Origin: Hymenopus coronatus
Taxonomy: Eukaryota > Arthropoda > Insecta > Mantodea > Hymenopodidae
Direction: 5' to 3'
DNA: 64,000 nt
Assembly (NCBI GenBank): GCA_030762935.1
Contig: CM060895.1
Span: forward strand, 34,499,501-34,563,500
In this document: one piece after another, positions 1-14,100 of the stretch
How the letters are laid out: the number at the start of each line of letters is the position of its first letter
Position numbering within the stretch: position 1 is the stretch's first letter
Program-made: the position numbers and the translations under genes
Notes under the pieces: generated by a model
Seen by the model: only the letters and a program-made list of their open reading frames with translations
The model's database searches: none
Told to the model about the DNA's origin: nothing

Positions 1-546
1 AAATGTTAAAACAAAAATAAGCTCCCAAGAATACACATGTTTTGATAGAAGGCTGAAATTTATGCTAGTGTATGATATATTTGTATGTCACAATGCACGA
101 CATTCAGCTACTTATATTACATATCTATTGCAACTTGTTAATTGCAGTGAAAGCAAATAACAAAATGTATGGATTAAGTTAATAGAAATTCAACTTCTTT
201 GTACAAACATATTTTCAAAGGGGCACAAGGTTCAAACTCTAAACACTGGTGTGATACATTATGAAGCAACTTTTGACATTATCAATATCTCATAACCACT
301 AATATATCCTGTTGTGTATTACAGATGTTTTAGTACAGTGACAAAGCAGTTCAAACTGCCAAGTGAATGCATTTAATATTTTTTTTTTTCAACTGTATTT
401 TATAAATTTATATCCAATCTCTGCACAAATCCCCTACAAGCAAAAAGAGAGAGATAGACAGAGAGACTGTCAAAGTGTGGACCTAATGGTTAGCATACTG
501 ACCCATTAAAATGAGCACCAGAGTACACAAACTTAAGATTTGGTAA
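1..546 (-). other. HECTD1 3' UTR and downstream flank
   Basis: This AT-rich sequence follows the stop codon on the minus strand. An ATTAAA-type hexamer on the minus strand (372-377) is a possible polyadenylation signal; no AATAAA was seen. The UTR may continue past base 1. A purine-rich stretch lies near 446-470. No other gene is visible. Confidence 0.5.
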
Positions 547-829
547 TTAGTTGAGATGAAAGCCTTTTTCTCTTGTGGCTGCCAGCAGTCTTTCTCGCAA
601 TAACTCTTCTGTTGGATAGTCTGGTAATTTGAGATAATGCACACAAGTATTAACTGAAGGGTAACTTCCCTCTCCTGCATCCACTTTTCGTACAACTGTT
701 AACCTGGGGTATAAGTTTGCTAAACCTCCAGGTGGCAGAGATGAACAGCCGGTAGTAAACTGTAGGAATGCTTTTCTTTCCTCTGCTGACATCCTCACCA
801 GAACATTAACAAATCTCTGGAATCCAGGA
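547..829 (-). CDS. HECTD1: HECTD1 terminal exon l: HECT C-lobe with catalytic cysteine
   Basis: A 283-base last coding exon, visible residues 929-1021 plus TAA at 549-547. The acceptor follows TTGTTGCAG at 831-830. It reads [36 protein letters not shown], then [17 protein letters not shown] and the C-terminus EKGFHLN. The TCxxxLxLP cysteine is codon 643-645, the ubiquitin-thioester residue. It is followed by 31 residues, the same distance as from Cys2579 to the end of human HECTD1 (2610 residues). The acceptor is well upstream of the first in-frame ATG (798), so that ATG is not a start. Confidence 0.96.
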
Positions 830-3800
830 CTGCAACAATATAAACATTATTACAAATTAATCTGTATTTCATAAACACAAGGATTATTCACAATTAAGGC
901 TGATTAACAATAACTGAGAATAGAAACCAGAATGAAATGACAGAGGTTCAATTCATGTTACCTGGTGCAAACATTCACAATTAATGGGAAGATTTCCTAG
1001 ATCCTGGAAAAGTGAAAATTCTTGGTTTAATTTTAACTTTCTTATTTTTATTTCCCAGGATAGCATATTAGATTCTTCACTGTAAAAATTGTTCATACGA
1101 TCATGAACATGAAACACCTGCTAGTTGCATGAAATCCAAAATAATTCCAGTAAATTTGCATCCTGACTGCATCAAAGTGTCATCAATAGTTTGTTTAATA
1201 CAATTCACAACTGACTGTTGTTCAAATAAATCACAGCAAATAACAGAGGCTCGTTGCAAAGATGTATAATAACAGTTGGACGCCTAGAAAAACAATGTGG
1301 GACCCAGAACAGGAAGATGATCTGTGGACAGTTAGAGAACCAGATGGACAGAAAGAAGGACATCAACAATAAGTGGGAACAATAGCAAATTACAATAAGG
1401 GACAATGAATAACTTTAATGTATATTATATGAAAGTTGCAATAATCATGGCAGAATGTCTCAAACGGAAATGGGGAGGCCACATGCAAGGATGTGCAATA
1501 CTAGATTGTATTATAGAATAACAATGTGAGGCTCCAGAACAGGAAAAAGATGTGTAGGCAGGCAGAAAACCAGATGGACAAACTTCTTTAAGCAGAAAAT
1601 GAAACATCTGTAGTGCAAGGGACACAGACAGAGAAATATGAAAGAACTTTCATAAGTTTAATGTAAAGATAGTGTTAATGTTAACATAAAATTGTGTACT
1701 ATGTAGGTCCAGACTACTTAGGATTAGCTCCCTGAGTTTTTTTTGACTTACCCTGCTGTAGACCTTAAGCTAATAAATAAATAAATTAATAAAAGAATTG
1801 TGATTGGTATAATGTAATAACTCTGCGGTACTCTCAGATATAGTAAAGTTTCTGCATTTAGAAAATGTTTGCTCAATAGAATTTTAACATTCGTGATATT
1901 ATTTTGGCTGAAATGGAAGAAGATGAAAAAATGTCTTGCCAATTTCCTATCTCTGCAAATACTGTGAATCTCTACTCATGTATAAAACTAAAAATAATCC
2001 CTTGTGTACCAAATCAGCCATTATGATTAATTCAAAATAGATTCTCAAAATTATGTGGTATCCAGAAAATGACAATAAAAGATCCATATTTATTTTTACT
2101 TTCTCTATTTTGTACATAGTACAAAGGTAAAGAAAGTGTTGCATTTCAGCGAAAAATTTGATTCTAAAATTTCACTGGAAATAAACAATTCCAAAAAAGC
2201 AAGCCAGTCAACGTAGCAGCAGATGACATGAGAGGAGCCTCACAAAACATGTCCTGCATATAAAATATATAAGTGGAGTAAAAAAGTATTTTACTCTGCT
2301 CAATCCTTCAACACGTATACAGATATAGAAAGTTGTGAGATTATAACATACAAGATATTTTTGACTGCCTCCATGGTCGAGTGGTCAGCGAGCTGACTTC
2401 TCACCCGTGGGTCCCGGGTTCGATTCCCGGCTGGGGCGGGGAATATTTCTTTAGCCAGATGTATTCCCTATCCCCCACAGAGTCTGGAAGTTTGTATGTG
2501 AGTGTGAATGTGTGCGTGTTTGAGTAAAACTAAATGATTTAAACCAACGTAAAAAAAAAGTACCTACAGACAACGAGTTGTTTCAAGTGGAAAGACCCCG
2601 ATATAACCTTAGATGTTAAAGGGGGCTATATAAATGAAACAGCTAAAAAAAATATATATATATATTTTTAAGTTTAAATGTAGATAAATTTTAATAACAT
2701 ATTTATAGGAACTTTGATTTTTCTCTTGCTTGTTCAATGATTAAGATACATTTTGAGTGCTATTGCCCTCATCATCATCATAATCAATCGTTTGTCCAAA
2801 TTATGGGTTACTTAATGTCAGAGATTTGTAACTAACCTATTGATGATAATTATTTTTATTATATTATAATTGCAGTCTTGTTAGGAATGGCACATTAATA
2901 TAAAATAATGGAACAATTAAAGCAACAATAGAGTAATTAATTTTTAAAAGCAGGATGTTGAGTACTCCAAAGCTTATTATTACATTATTACTAAAAGGTA
3001 AAACCACTTTAAACAAACATATGATGACTGTCTTTGTGGATAAGTGGTCAGTGTTCTGGCTTCTTAAAGCAAGATCCCAGGTTCAATTCCTGGCTGAAAC
3101 AGGAAATTTCTTAATTGGGATCTTTCTCTACCCTCAATGCAAATGTGTTTAATGTTAAAATTAATTAAAAAGAAGAAACAAACATTGATATCAAAATCGA
3201 AATATCCATTATGAATTCAGAAGTTAAATGATACAATGAAAATAAAAAACAAAAAAGTGTGTAACAGATTTTGTATTCTCAAAATGTAAATCAATATAAT
3301 TTTATATAAATGCCATAACCCAGTAATTTATAATAATATAACAATTATACCTATTTAAAGCGTAATAATGACTTAAATGGAAAGAAAGCAAACAAAAATG
3401 TCACAAATGTAATTTCAGTGCAAATCATGATGTATTTACCAATTGTTACTAATCAGAGAAGTGATAAATGTATATTCTATACAAAGCAAAAGTATTGCAT
3501 TTGATACAAAGTTATGTGACTTGCTTATGCATAAAATGTATACTTTATTACTGTAATTGGTTTTCCATAAATAATTCTGTTATAATTTATTTTATTGCTT
3601 TATGTAGATTCAATATAAATTATATGTGATTTATATAAAACGTAACCAAACTGCATTTAATTAGTTATTTTATTGAAATTATGATATATTCCAATTCCCA
3701 AGGTTAACAAACACCTAAATTCCCTTTAGCATTAATACTAAATTAATATTTAAGCTACTTTTTGTTTAATTTGTATTTATTTTTATTTTGCATAAGAGAT

Positions 3801-5143
3801 ATACTTAGAATGATCCAAAATACTTTCTTTAGTTGCTCCCTTAATCACTATTTTCTTCGGTGTAAACAAAGGCATATTATTAGTGATTTTTCATTGGCTG
3901 TTGCTTTTGAAATTTTTTGGTCATTTCCTGTACCTTTTGTATGTATTTTGAATTTTCAAGAAAGCTTAAGCAGTTAGTTACTTTCCAACCACATATATGG
4001 GCAGTCATGTAAAATAATGGTAATGATTAAACATGTACTACGCGAGTTAAACTTTCAATTAACTATTATATTTAATTAAATGCAGCACAGTTGTGAATTT
4101 ATTAATATTTAAACAATGCAAATTCTTAAATCAACGATATTGTGCTATATTTTAATGTCTTAAATAAACATTCTGGATTTATGTCACTTGTAGTCATTCT
4201 TAAACCAAAACATCCAAAATCAGCTGAGACATAATAAAAGAGAGAGAGAGATCTAAGTTAATGCCAGCCATCTTCTTCCTGGAGTGCCTACCTCAAGGTA
4301 AGTGTTACACAAATGCTAAATGTGTCACACCAATGACTAGCTTTTAAATATCAAGCATATTAAATGTGGGCATGATTAATAATCTATAGAGAAACAGGGA
4401 TAGGAAATAATAAGCCTGAGTATTATAAATAATTTTAAGTTTTGAGTTCAATCTTACCTTTCTCTAGTATAACCTAATTTGGGTTCTGTGTAGTTAAGTA
4501 GATCTTCTCTGGTCCATTGTGGATTTTGATCACCACAAAGCATCACTCTGACTTCCTCTGGGCTAAACGCTCTCAGTTTGTCCATAGGGAACACACGATT
4601 GAACCCCATGTGGAATGCCTCCAGCTGACGCACAATGCCTTTCTCCAGACAAAATGCTGTTGTCAGATCTGCATATTCTTCCACATTATCTAAAATAACT
4701 TCCATATCGGAACCACCTGATGCCAGATCATATGCTGTGTAACCAAACACTCGTGACGATGGTAAATACGTGAAAGTGATAGCAAGGTCCTCCAACCGAA
4801 CTACAGGACCAGATGATGGGACAAGTGCTAGATTCTGTATCTGATGGGCTTTCTGTTCACTAGTGAGTGTATTGTCCTGGGCAATCCGAACTTTACGGGC
4901 TACTAACTCTTGTAACTGATACAAAAACTTTCCTCGCACTGGATCAACTTCTGCTAAATCTTCACTGCTAAGAATGCTGTAAAACCTGAAAAGAAATAAA
5001 CTGCATTAAAACATGTTTTATATCTGACTGCATTTAGTTACCAGGGTATGACATGCACCATAAGAGAAACCACTACCAGAAATGTTAGGTCCAGTATTAA
5101 CAACACAAAAGCTATGAAAGGAGGGGGGAGAGGGAGAGGGAGG

Positions 5144-5175
<32 letters not shown>

Positions 5176-8100
5176 GGAAGGTCAAGGGGAAGGTAGGTAA
5201 GGAGAGGTAAAGACTAACCCAAAACAAAATATGGGATAAATGCCAAACTTAGTATTTTTAACTTTGAGTCAACTTACTCCATACTATTTTAGTATGTAAA
5301 TGTTTCATCAACAGCTAGGATCAACTATCTGAAAGTTAATGCTGAGAATGTGAATAACAGTTCATGAACATCTATAGGGTTGTTAAATTATAAAGCAAGC
5401 CTGTTGCGGCTTCTCTCCTCTGCACGGGAGAACCGAGAGTCGCCAGGAAGGTGGTCCTGGCAAAGATGCATTAAAATACATATCTTAAGATAAATTAGGG
5501 AAATGTTGACCTTTTGCTCACATATGGGCAGCACAATTTGTGAAAATATTCTCATTCATTCGTCTAAGCTTAGCAGCAGGAATCCTTGGAATTTCTTGCA
5601 TGATATTATCACTAAGTTTCTGTAGATTACACAGGGATTTCTGTAGCTGAGCTTAGGTGAATAAGAGAGAACATCTTTAACCTGTTATACTGCCTGTTTG
5701 GGAGCAGATGGTCAATATTTTAACATTTATTTAAGGTAAGGACTCCAAAGCACCTTTACCAGCACCACTTTCCTGACAACTCTTGGATCTCTCGCACAGT
5801 GGAGAGAGGCCACGAGAGGGGTTACCTTATAATTTAATGACCCTAGACTACATAAGCTACAAAAATTGTGGAGTGTGGATTTGTAAGTCTGACTCAAAAT
5901 TAAATTATCAAACTTGGTATTTAAGTTTGGCATCTTTCAAGGATGCAACATTAAGAATTCCAGGAAAGACTGTTAATATTTTTATTTTCATAAAAATGGC
6001 TGTAACAATTTTAGTTGCAAAGCCATATGATTTAAGATATTTTAACGCCAAATAAAATATCTATCTTAAACTTTCTTTGACGCTTATGATGTGATCTTGT
6101 TTGGAATAACTGGTAAATCAGCCTGCTCCAACTTAGGTGTGTGTCAAAAGAGCAGCTAGTAGCTCGCAACTCAAAGGGAGATGCAACATGGTACAGCATT
6201 GACAGCAAGCTATCGTTACAGCTGAAAATGTTGAAATGAAGTGGCAGGGCACAAGTATTGTGGTATGACCTCTCTCAAAGACATATTGGCTACCAAGTTC
6301 CACCTCCAACTCTGCTCTGAGTTTTGTGGTTGAGTAAGCACATGTAGTATTACACGGGGTGTAGTAATCTGTAAGAAGTAGGAACTCTCATATATTGTCT
6401 AAATGTTATGGCATTAACCATTTCCAAGTTGACTGTTTTGAAGTTTCAACAAGTTTATACTTGATACTATATTTTTTTTTGACTTAACAATTCTAATCTC
6501 AAAAAATCAGGAAAATTGCATGATAGTTACCTATGAATATCTAGTCAAATGTAACTAGTTGTCAATGACATAGAAAGTGCTGCAATGAATAAACAAAAAT
6601 ACACACATTCAGAAGCCATTTAATCAGGCTCCAACAACAATGTTGCAAATATGATGTTAAGAATATTTTTAACATTGGTTGATGAACCCTGCCTTTAGTG
6701 TTTAATTTAAGATGCATTTATTTTGTGGCAGAAAAAATGCAGTAACATTGAAAATATTTACTGCTATAAATGATATGGAAAACATATATATATATATATA
6801 GTTTCAGGAGGCTCTTTGTATAAACTATTACAGCAGAAGCTCTTTAGTTCAGCATTCTACAGTCAAGCACATTCTATACATCTGCATAAACCACCTGCAT
6901 TTGTTTTTTTGTTTTTTAAGGAAGATTTGTATGCTTGTTGAGTGGTAATGGTCAAAATATGGAAGATTTGGAAGAACCTGTGTCAAACAACCCTCTAAGA
7001 GATGTATCTCATGAGGAAGTTACATACAGGATTCAAATTGACAAGAGTATGCCAGTGGCTACACAAACAGTTTATACAAAGTGTTGTTAACCCACAAGAA
7101 GCTCAGGTTCAGGAGCTAAAGCTTCATGGCAATAGGCTTCTGGTGCATTGCATACATTCATAAAATTGGCTGAATCCAGCAAACATTACAACTCTCCAGA
7201 ACTTGCATATTTGTTTAAAAATCTGTATTAACTTTTGAAAGAAGAGATCAGAATATCAGATTCACAGAAACAATGCGATATCAAAGTATTTTTAAACCAT
7301 AGCGCTCATATGTATTAACTTATCTTTTAAGCATTGCAGTGTTTATTTATTATTCAATTAAATGCATTTCCATTTTTGAATTTGATTTTTATATTCAATG
7401 TTTTTCTTAAAATACATGTTTCATCACTTGCATTTTTATCTAGCGTTGTTTCTCTTTGATATTCCCTTTAAAATTATTGATATTTGATAATCTGATAAAA
7501 TTGCTAATTCAGCATGCTGTGAGCCAGAGTAAAGAAGTACTTCTACTATATTAATTTTCTATGGATTTCAACCAAATAAGATATGTTAATCAGGCTACTA
7601 ATTTATAAAAAAATTAAAACTATGTGCCTGCAATGGCTGGTCTGTAAATTCAACATTTTTGTGACCCAGTCCATAACTAAATTTGTTCTGATTTTAAACA
7701 AGTTTAAAATTTATCAACACTACTTTTAAAACTCAAATAGGATATCAGATTTCAAATCTGGTTGACAACTTTGAATTATCTCAACCAAATTTTAAAAACT
7801 TCAAGAAATGTCCTTCAAAATTGCTGTCTTAAAACTCTAATATACAGGATTACTACAAAAGAAATAGACAACTTCAACTGCCTGTAAAACAAAAACTATT
7901 AGAGATAGCAACCTAATTATTTTGGAGGTATGTTGAGAAACTCTCAAAGTTTCGTTTGTTACTATTGGTAATGCTTTAGTGTTTTGTTTGTTGTTGCAGA
8001 AGCTGAAATGGCGGAAAATCCTGTGGAAAAGGCATACTGCGCGTTGGAATTTGCTAGAACGCAATCAGCAATGACATTTTAGAACACGTTACCACAAAAA

Positions 8101-11100
8101 TGAAATGATGCGCTCACAAAAACCAGCATCGTCTTCATCATGTTGACGCAAAAGTCACGCCGTATGACCTTATCTTCTTCACTCATAAACTGCAACATCT
8201 GTAATCTGTAAGGCATCATGTGCAGTCGCTTCCGCAAGATTTTCCATACAATTTGCTGTGGAATTTGTAATTGCATGCTTGCCCTAGATGTTGATTTCTG
8301 TGGGCTTCTTATGTAGGCAGAACGAACACGTTCCAACGTTTTCTTCTGAAACTCTTGGTCTTCCCGAGCTCTTCCCTTTGCACAAACATCCCGTTGTCTC
8401 GAATTTTCTATACCAGTCATAGATTGACGGTCTAGTCGGTGGCGTTTTGTGGTAACGTGTTCTAAAATGTCGTTGGACAACAGTTGCTGATTGCGTTCTA
8501 GCAAATTCCAACACGCAATATGCCTTTTCCACAGGATTTTCCGCCATTTCAGCCTCTGCAACAACAAACAAAACACTACAGCGTTACCAATAGTAACAAA
8601 CGAAACTTTGAGAGTTTCTCAACATACCTCCAAAATAATTAGGTTGCTATCTCTAATAGTTTTTGTTTTACAGGCAATTGAAGTTGTCTATTTCTTTTGT
8701 AGTAACCCTATAGATAGAAACAAATAAAATTAATCAACTGCATCACTGAAATGCCAATGCCAGTTAGGTGTTTTTGGGAGCAACAGCAAATAGGCTACTC
8801 TTATTATTGTACCAACTTTAATCATATTTAAAAGCTCTCAAATGTTATTTGAACTCAAGTATATACAATTTAGGTGATTTGCAAGTTGTTTCAAGCTTAC
8901 AGATGGACAGATGAGAGGACCCTCCTGCAGCCAATGGATTCAAAAATGTTAACTCCCTCAGAACCTATCTATTGTGCATAAAATGAAAAAAACTTCCATG
9001 AAAGATAAATAATATGTAGAATACAAAGTCTAAGATAATTCTATTATTAACTTATCTTAAAAATAAAAGCTCGTAATTGTCCCTTGATAAATTCACAAGA
9101 GAAAGTATCTGGAAATCTTATAACAATGCCATAATTTAAATAGGGAATTTTAAATATTTTATTGCTTTAAAGGAAAACCTTCCTTCTATTCAACTTAACC
9201 AAAAGCTTTCACTCTATTTGAAGCCTTTATATAAGGGCAAGACTGAACATTTTAAATGATTTTATCATTTTTCAAAATACATCAATACATTTTTGCATTT
9301 GATGAATCCAATTCTTAAAGCAGTGACACTACTCTTCCTGAGGCACTTCAGAACTGTTTCATGATGATAAAGTGATTCCACACATTTTATCAAACAACAA
9401 AATCACAAGATGGTAGGTGAGGGCCATTTGGTGAATGCTCCATGGTACTAACCTTTAGGGCATCTCGATACTCAGTTGTTAGTTTTGTTGTGTGTGACGA
9501 TGTGTTGTCATTATGTAAAATTATTTTTTCTTTTGAGCGTTTTTCAAGAGCTTTTTAAAAAATGTCCAGTAAACAAAGATTTGTATACCAATTGGTCTAT
9601 CTTCTAATGCTGTAATAGCAATATGGCCTATTTTAAAAAAAAGAAATTGGCAACCAACTTCTTACCATCATACAGATTTGTCACATTTTATAGGCTTAAC
9701 TTCTGTTTGAAAGACTCATTGAGCTATTTACTTTTCAATACACAATAATAATAAATCCAGCTTCATCACGATATTCAACAGCAAATTTGAGTACTACCTT
9801 GGAATTTTTCCTGAGTTTCTCGGTACCAATCAATGTGGTGGTGCTTTTGATCAAGAGTCTGTTTTTGTGGAATGCAATAAAATAAAGTTTTCCCACATTT
9901 AACTGCTGATATAAAATGTTTCAGATTTGACTCATCCAAGCACCCAATGTTGCCTGAATAAATTCATAAGATATCCATTAATCTTCAAGCATTGCTTAAG
10001 CAGCTGCAATATTTTTATCTGTAACAACAGTTCTTGGGGCCTTTCATGAAATTCATCACTAAAATTTAAATGCTAATAAATAAATTATTAGAGCAAACAA
10101 AACAAACTAAAACCCTTTGTTTTCAGAACAATACCATTCTAAAAATGTTCTTGCCCTCATAAGAGCATAAATATATCTACTTGTTTTTGTGCCCCAATTT
10201 TTTTTTTAATCATTAGTTATTACTATTATCTTTACTTTGTAAAGCAAGTTTAATTAAAGGGCACTTAACTAAAACTGTTACAGAAGCTTTCTCTGATAGG
10301 AAAAAAATTCATACAATTAAGGAAACTAACACTAGTGAAACAGAGCCAGAAACTGTTTGTAGCTTGTATGTAAGGAGTATTTGAGTATGCTTACTTTTAG
10401 TTGCATGTTAATTTATATATGGTACTAGACCAGTGGAATAAGTTCCAGGATAAACATTTACATGTTCTCTCATTAACTGCTTTTATTCCTTACCAGGGTT
10501 TTGAATCTTCTGCATTTATTTTTGGTGGGTCCAGTTCCAGTTCTTTCTCACTTTCTTCTGATATATATGACGACATCATTACATCCTCCTCAACTCCTGC
10601 AGTGCGACGTGACCCAGGAAGAAGACCAATTCTGTAAAGAAAAATAAATAAGTAAATAAATAAGGTGCATATAATTACAGAGCATTTTATTGACATAATC
10701 CTGTCTCTACCTATTAAAATTAGCTTACTTTGTCATCCTCTTATAAAAGTCTCTCTTAGGTACCAATATTGGTATGACAAAGTAACATAAATGACTAAAA
10801 GATGTCGTTGGTTAGCTTCAACTGCAACTATTGTATCAAAGACACTAATAGCAGTAATTGTATTAAACTGTTAATGAGGTAGAAGTCAAACTTGGGAATG
10901 AATAAAAAATGATAGTAAATACTGAGCCAGCTGAAAAAAAAAAAATAAAAGCAGTGGTTAGCCTGCCTGGGTAGTGTGGTGGTAGCATATCTGCCTCACA
11001 TTCAACACGTCACAAGTTCGAATCTCACTTAGGGTGAGTTACCTGGATAAGGCGTTTTTTTTTTTTTTTTTTTTTTTTTCCCCTCCTTATCCTAAGAAGA

Positions 11101-14100
11101 CGAAAGTTGAGTAACTTTAAGCTCCATGGACCCCAAGATCATTTGAGCATCATTTCACCAATTTCATTCATCATCCAATATGACTGGCCAGGTTAAAGGT
11201 CATTAACCTAATTACACTTAATTAAAATGGAAAAGTTAAATAGAGTGAAGTGTTACTAATTGGTGGCTTTAGGAGTAAAAATTTGTAAAGATGATCTGTG
11301 CAGACGATAAAAAACATTTAGGATCAAAAGCATGGGGAAAAAATCTGCATTTTTCAAACTATGTCCCCTAATTAACTTTGATGTCTTTCCATCAGACCAT
11401 CCTTACAAATTCATCTAGAAGACATCAAATTCCATCGCAAAAGCCACTGTAAGAAAATGTTATAATGTGATCCATAACAGACCAATCAGATTCAGCTTGA
11501 CTAATACATATGAAAATTTAGGGATAACTATGAAAAATATTATTTATTCATAGAATAAAAGTTTTCCAGTTTAAACAACTGTTATAAAATATCATATTCA
11601 ACAAACTTTTGTCTCTTGGAGGAAGACATTTTTGAGAAATTAACTAACTAACAACTCTGATATGGAATCACTTTGGTTTTAATAGCCTAGAAAGTGATAG
11701 TGATTTACAATTACAAAGATGAGAGATCTAATAATTGGTCTAAATCAAAACCTACTTTGACAATAAGTTACAAAACTAAACTTTGCTATCCAAATATAAT
11801 GTATTGGGAAAATGCAGTGAATACAATACATAAGGGAAACATAAATAGGACTCTTACCTAAACTTCACTATTGTGTGGTTATCTCAGCATTAAATCACAG
11901 CAGATGAGAAGACATGTTTCCAAAACTATTTCACATTAATTTTCTACAATGCCAAAGTTTAAGTACAACAAAGTAATGAATTAGCTCACCTGGGTAGTGT
12001 GGTGGTAGCATGTCTGTCTCACATTCAAAAGGTAGCGAGTTCAAATCTCGCTTAGGGTGAGTTACCCAGCTAAGGTTTTTTTAGGGGGTTTTCCCTTATT
12101 CTGAGAAGACAAATGTTGAGTAAGTTTAAGCTCCATGGACCCCAAGATTATTTAAGCAGCATTTCACCAATTTCTTTCATCATCCGATATGACCAACCAG
12201 GTTAAAGGACATTAAACCACAAAAAAGAAGTAATGAATTAGAAATTTACAATAAGAATTTACTTATCAATGCTGCCAGAAACTATTCCTCCTGAAAAGAA
12301 GTTTGGCATTTACCAAATCAACTGCCTAGATTTGAACAAATTTAAGTGGGGAATACGAAAACATCAGGTTCAGACAGACAGGCCAAACTGCAGTTTCAAA
12401 ACATTTTTGGACAATAATCCATAAAATGAATAGGAATACCAAAATGCTTAAATATGATAAAAATTCTCTTGAATTGGCAACTTGGGAAAAAATGCTTATC
12501 ATAGTGAAGGGAGAATGGGTCATGAACTTCAAAGTACCCACATTAGAGAACATGAATCATTTCATCTCTCCAGTAACATACCTGTTAAAATAGGAAGTTT
12601 AAAAACCAAAACCAAAGAAAACTTCAGATATGTTAATATAAAACAATCAGAGAAGTCTGCATCTCACTTTATGAATGAAAATCATAACATGTACCCAAAT
12701 CCAAAATCACTTACTAAAAAACAGGATAGGCCACAAAAATTTCGCAACATGGGAAACATTTTAATACAAAAGCACAGAGTTTCTTGTAAATTTTAAAAAT
12801 TCATACTGGTTGACAATGAAGAGTTTATAGTTCCACCACCAGAAAGAAGGCTGTGGGCAACAACAATCAGTAATGGCAGTTGAACCTTGGAGATTAAAAT
12901 GGCAGCAATAGCTACCGAAACAGAACACCACATAAACATAACTATAGCTACATATATTTATAACAATGGCTTGCTCACTCACTCACCCGCACCACTATTT
13001 ATATAAAATTTGTGTATCCGCATTACTCTTAACCAGTTCAATTTTTATTTTTTATTTGTTCTACACTTACCTTTCATTTATGTTATTCTGAATTTCTCCA
13101 TGACACATAAGCTTGAGGAATGGCTGCGAAAGGGGAAGATCCACTAAACGATTGTCCTGAAGCACTTTTGCTAAGAACACACCAAGGAACCAAAAAAATT
13201 TGACAGCCTTGTCGCAGGCTGGGGAATCTTGAGGCAGGGGTGCTGGGAAAAGTCCAGATGGTCGTCTGACGTAGTACCCAGGGGGTTTCATTCCCTCGCC
13301 AAGGTCTAAGGCCATGCCTGACTCACATTGTTCATCATCACAAAGCCACATGCCCAGATCTCGCCTCTGGAGCTCAGCAGCCACCAAAGCATAAAATTCT
13401 AATGTTGGCCCCAGACCAGTACCTTCTTCTCCTTGAAATTCAACCTGCAAGAAAATAAACAATCTTGTTAGCTAACTTCATTTATGAATACATTAAAATA
13501 GTCCAATCAAATAGGTCAGTAGATCTGCAGGCAAAATGTGAAAAAAAGTAATCCTGAAGTTCAGAGAAACGACAGAAGCACGGGGAATTTAGAAGAACTA
13601 TTAACAAAAGGTAAAGAGAGAGAGGGAGTCTACATAGTGTACAAATAAAGGATAAGATTACAGGGGAAGACTGGGTATATTACAGGAAAGGAATGAAAGG
13701 AGAACATTAGATAGATGAGTTACGAATGTGGAAAGACGAGGCAGACCAATGGCATATAGAAGTGATGAAAAGGGACATAGTGTACATTTATGGGAAGAGC
13801 AAAGAGGAAACAGATACATCAGGATGGATAACCAGGCAGAGGAAAAGAATAGGAAGGTTACAGATAGAAGAAAAAGAGGCAAGTGTAAGACCAATGGCAA
13901 GTGCATAACAGGAGGAAGAAAAAGTGCAAAGTGATGAGTGATTAAGGGCAGGAAAAGTGGAAGAGAGTTCTTGTAAAGTTTCAATAAAGGTGTAATTCGG
14001 CAGGACAAATGTAAAGTGAATAGTAGGGCAATTAGAAACATAAGAATAAATAGCCAGAAAAAGGGTAAAAGGAACCTTAGTAGAGCTATTAAGTGAAAAG

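Larger units (their letters stand above)
830..4457 (-). other. HECTD1 intron k-l
   Basis: A 3.6-kb AT-rich intron with two copies of a tRNA-headed SINE (from 2367 and 3022, annotated separately). A near-repeat of about 90 bp around 1255-1345 and 1490-1575 shares phrases such as 'cagaac(a)ggaa' and 'accagatggac'; it may be an old local duplication. Nothing else is recognised. Confidence 0.7.
4986..10493 (-). other. HECTD1 intron j-k
   Basis: A 5.5-kb intron. It holds a purine tract (5118-5180), an inverted repeat pair (5402-5826), a fragment of dispersed repeat R1 (5905-6115), the foldback element at 7845-8710 and a decayed mariner (about 9290-10080). Nothing was recognised in 6120-7840. Confidence 0.7.
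10632..13070 (-). other. HECTD1 intron i-j
   Basis: A 2.4-kb intron with two SINE family B copies (10961-11228 and 11984-12227). An open plus-strand frame at 12482-12793 has the pattern [11 protein letters not shown] near its end, reminiscent of the end of a Penelope GIY-YIG domain, but too weak to call. Confidence 0.65.

Noticed and set aside
2367..2440. Functional tRNA gene
   Set aside because: The head is tRNA-like, but it continues into a SINE body and AT tail, and a diverged copy of the whole unit follows at 3022. The acceptor stem has mismatches.
12482..12793. Penelope GIY-YIG fragment on the plus strand
   Set aside because: Only the short pattern [11 protein letters not shown] fits. 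The CxxC and YIG positions are missing, so it is left unannotated.
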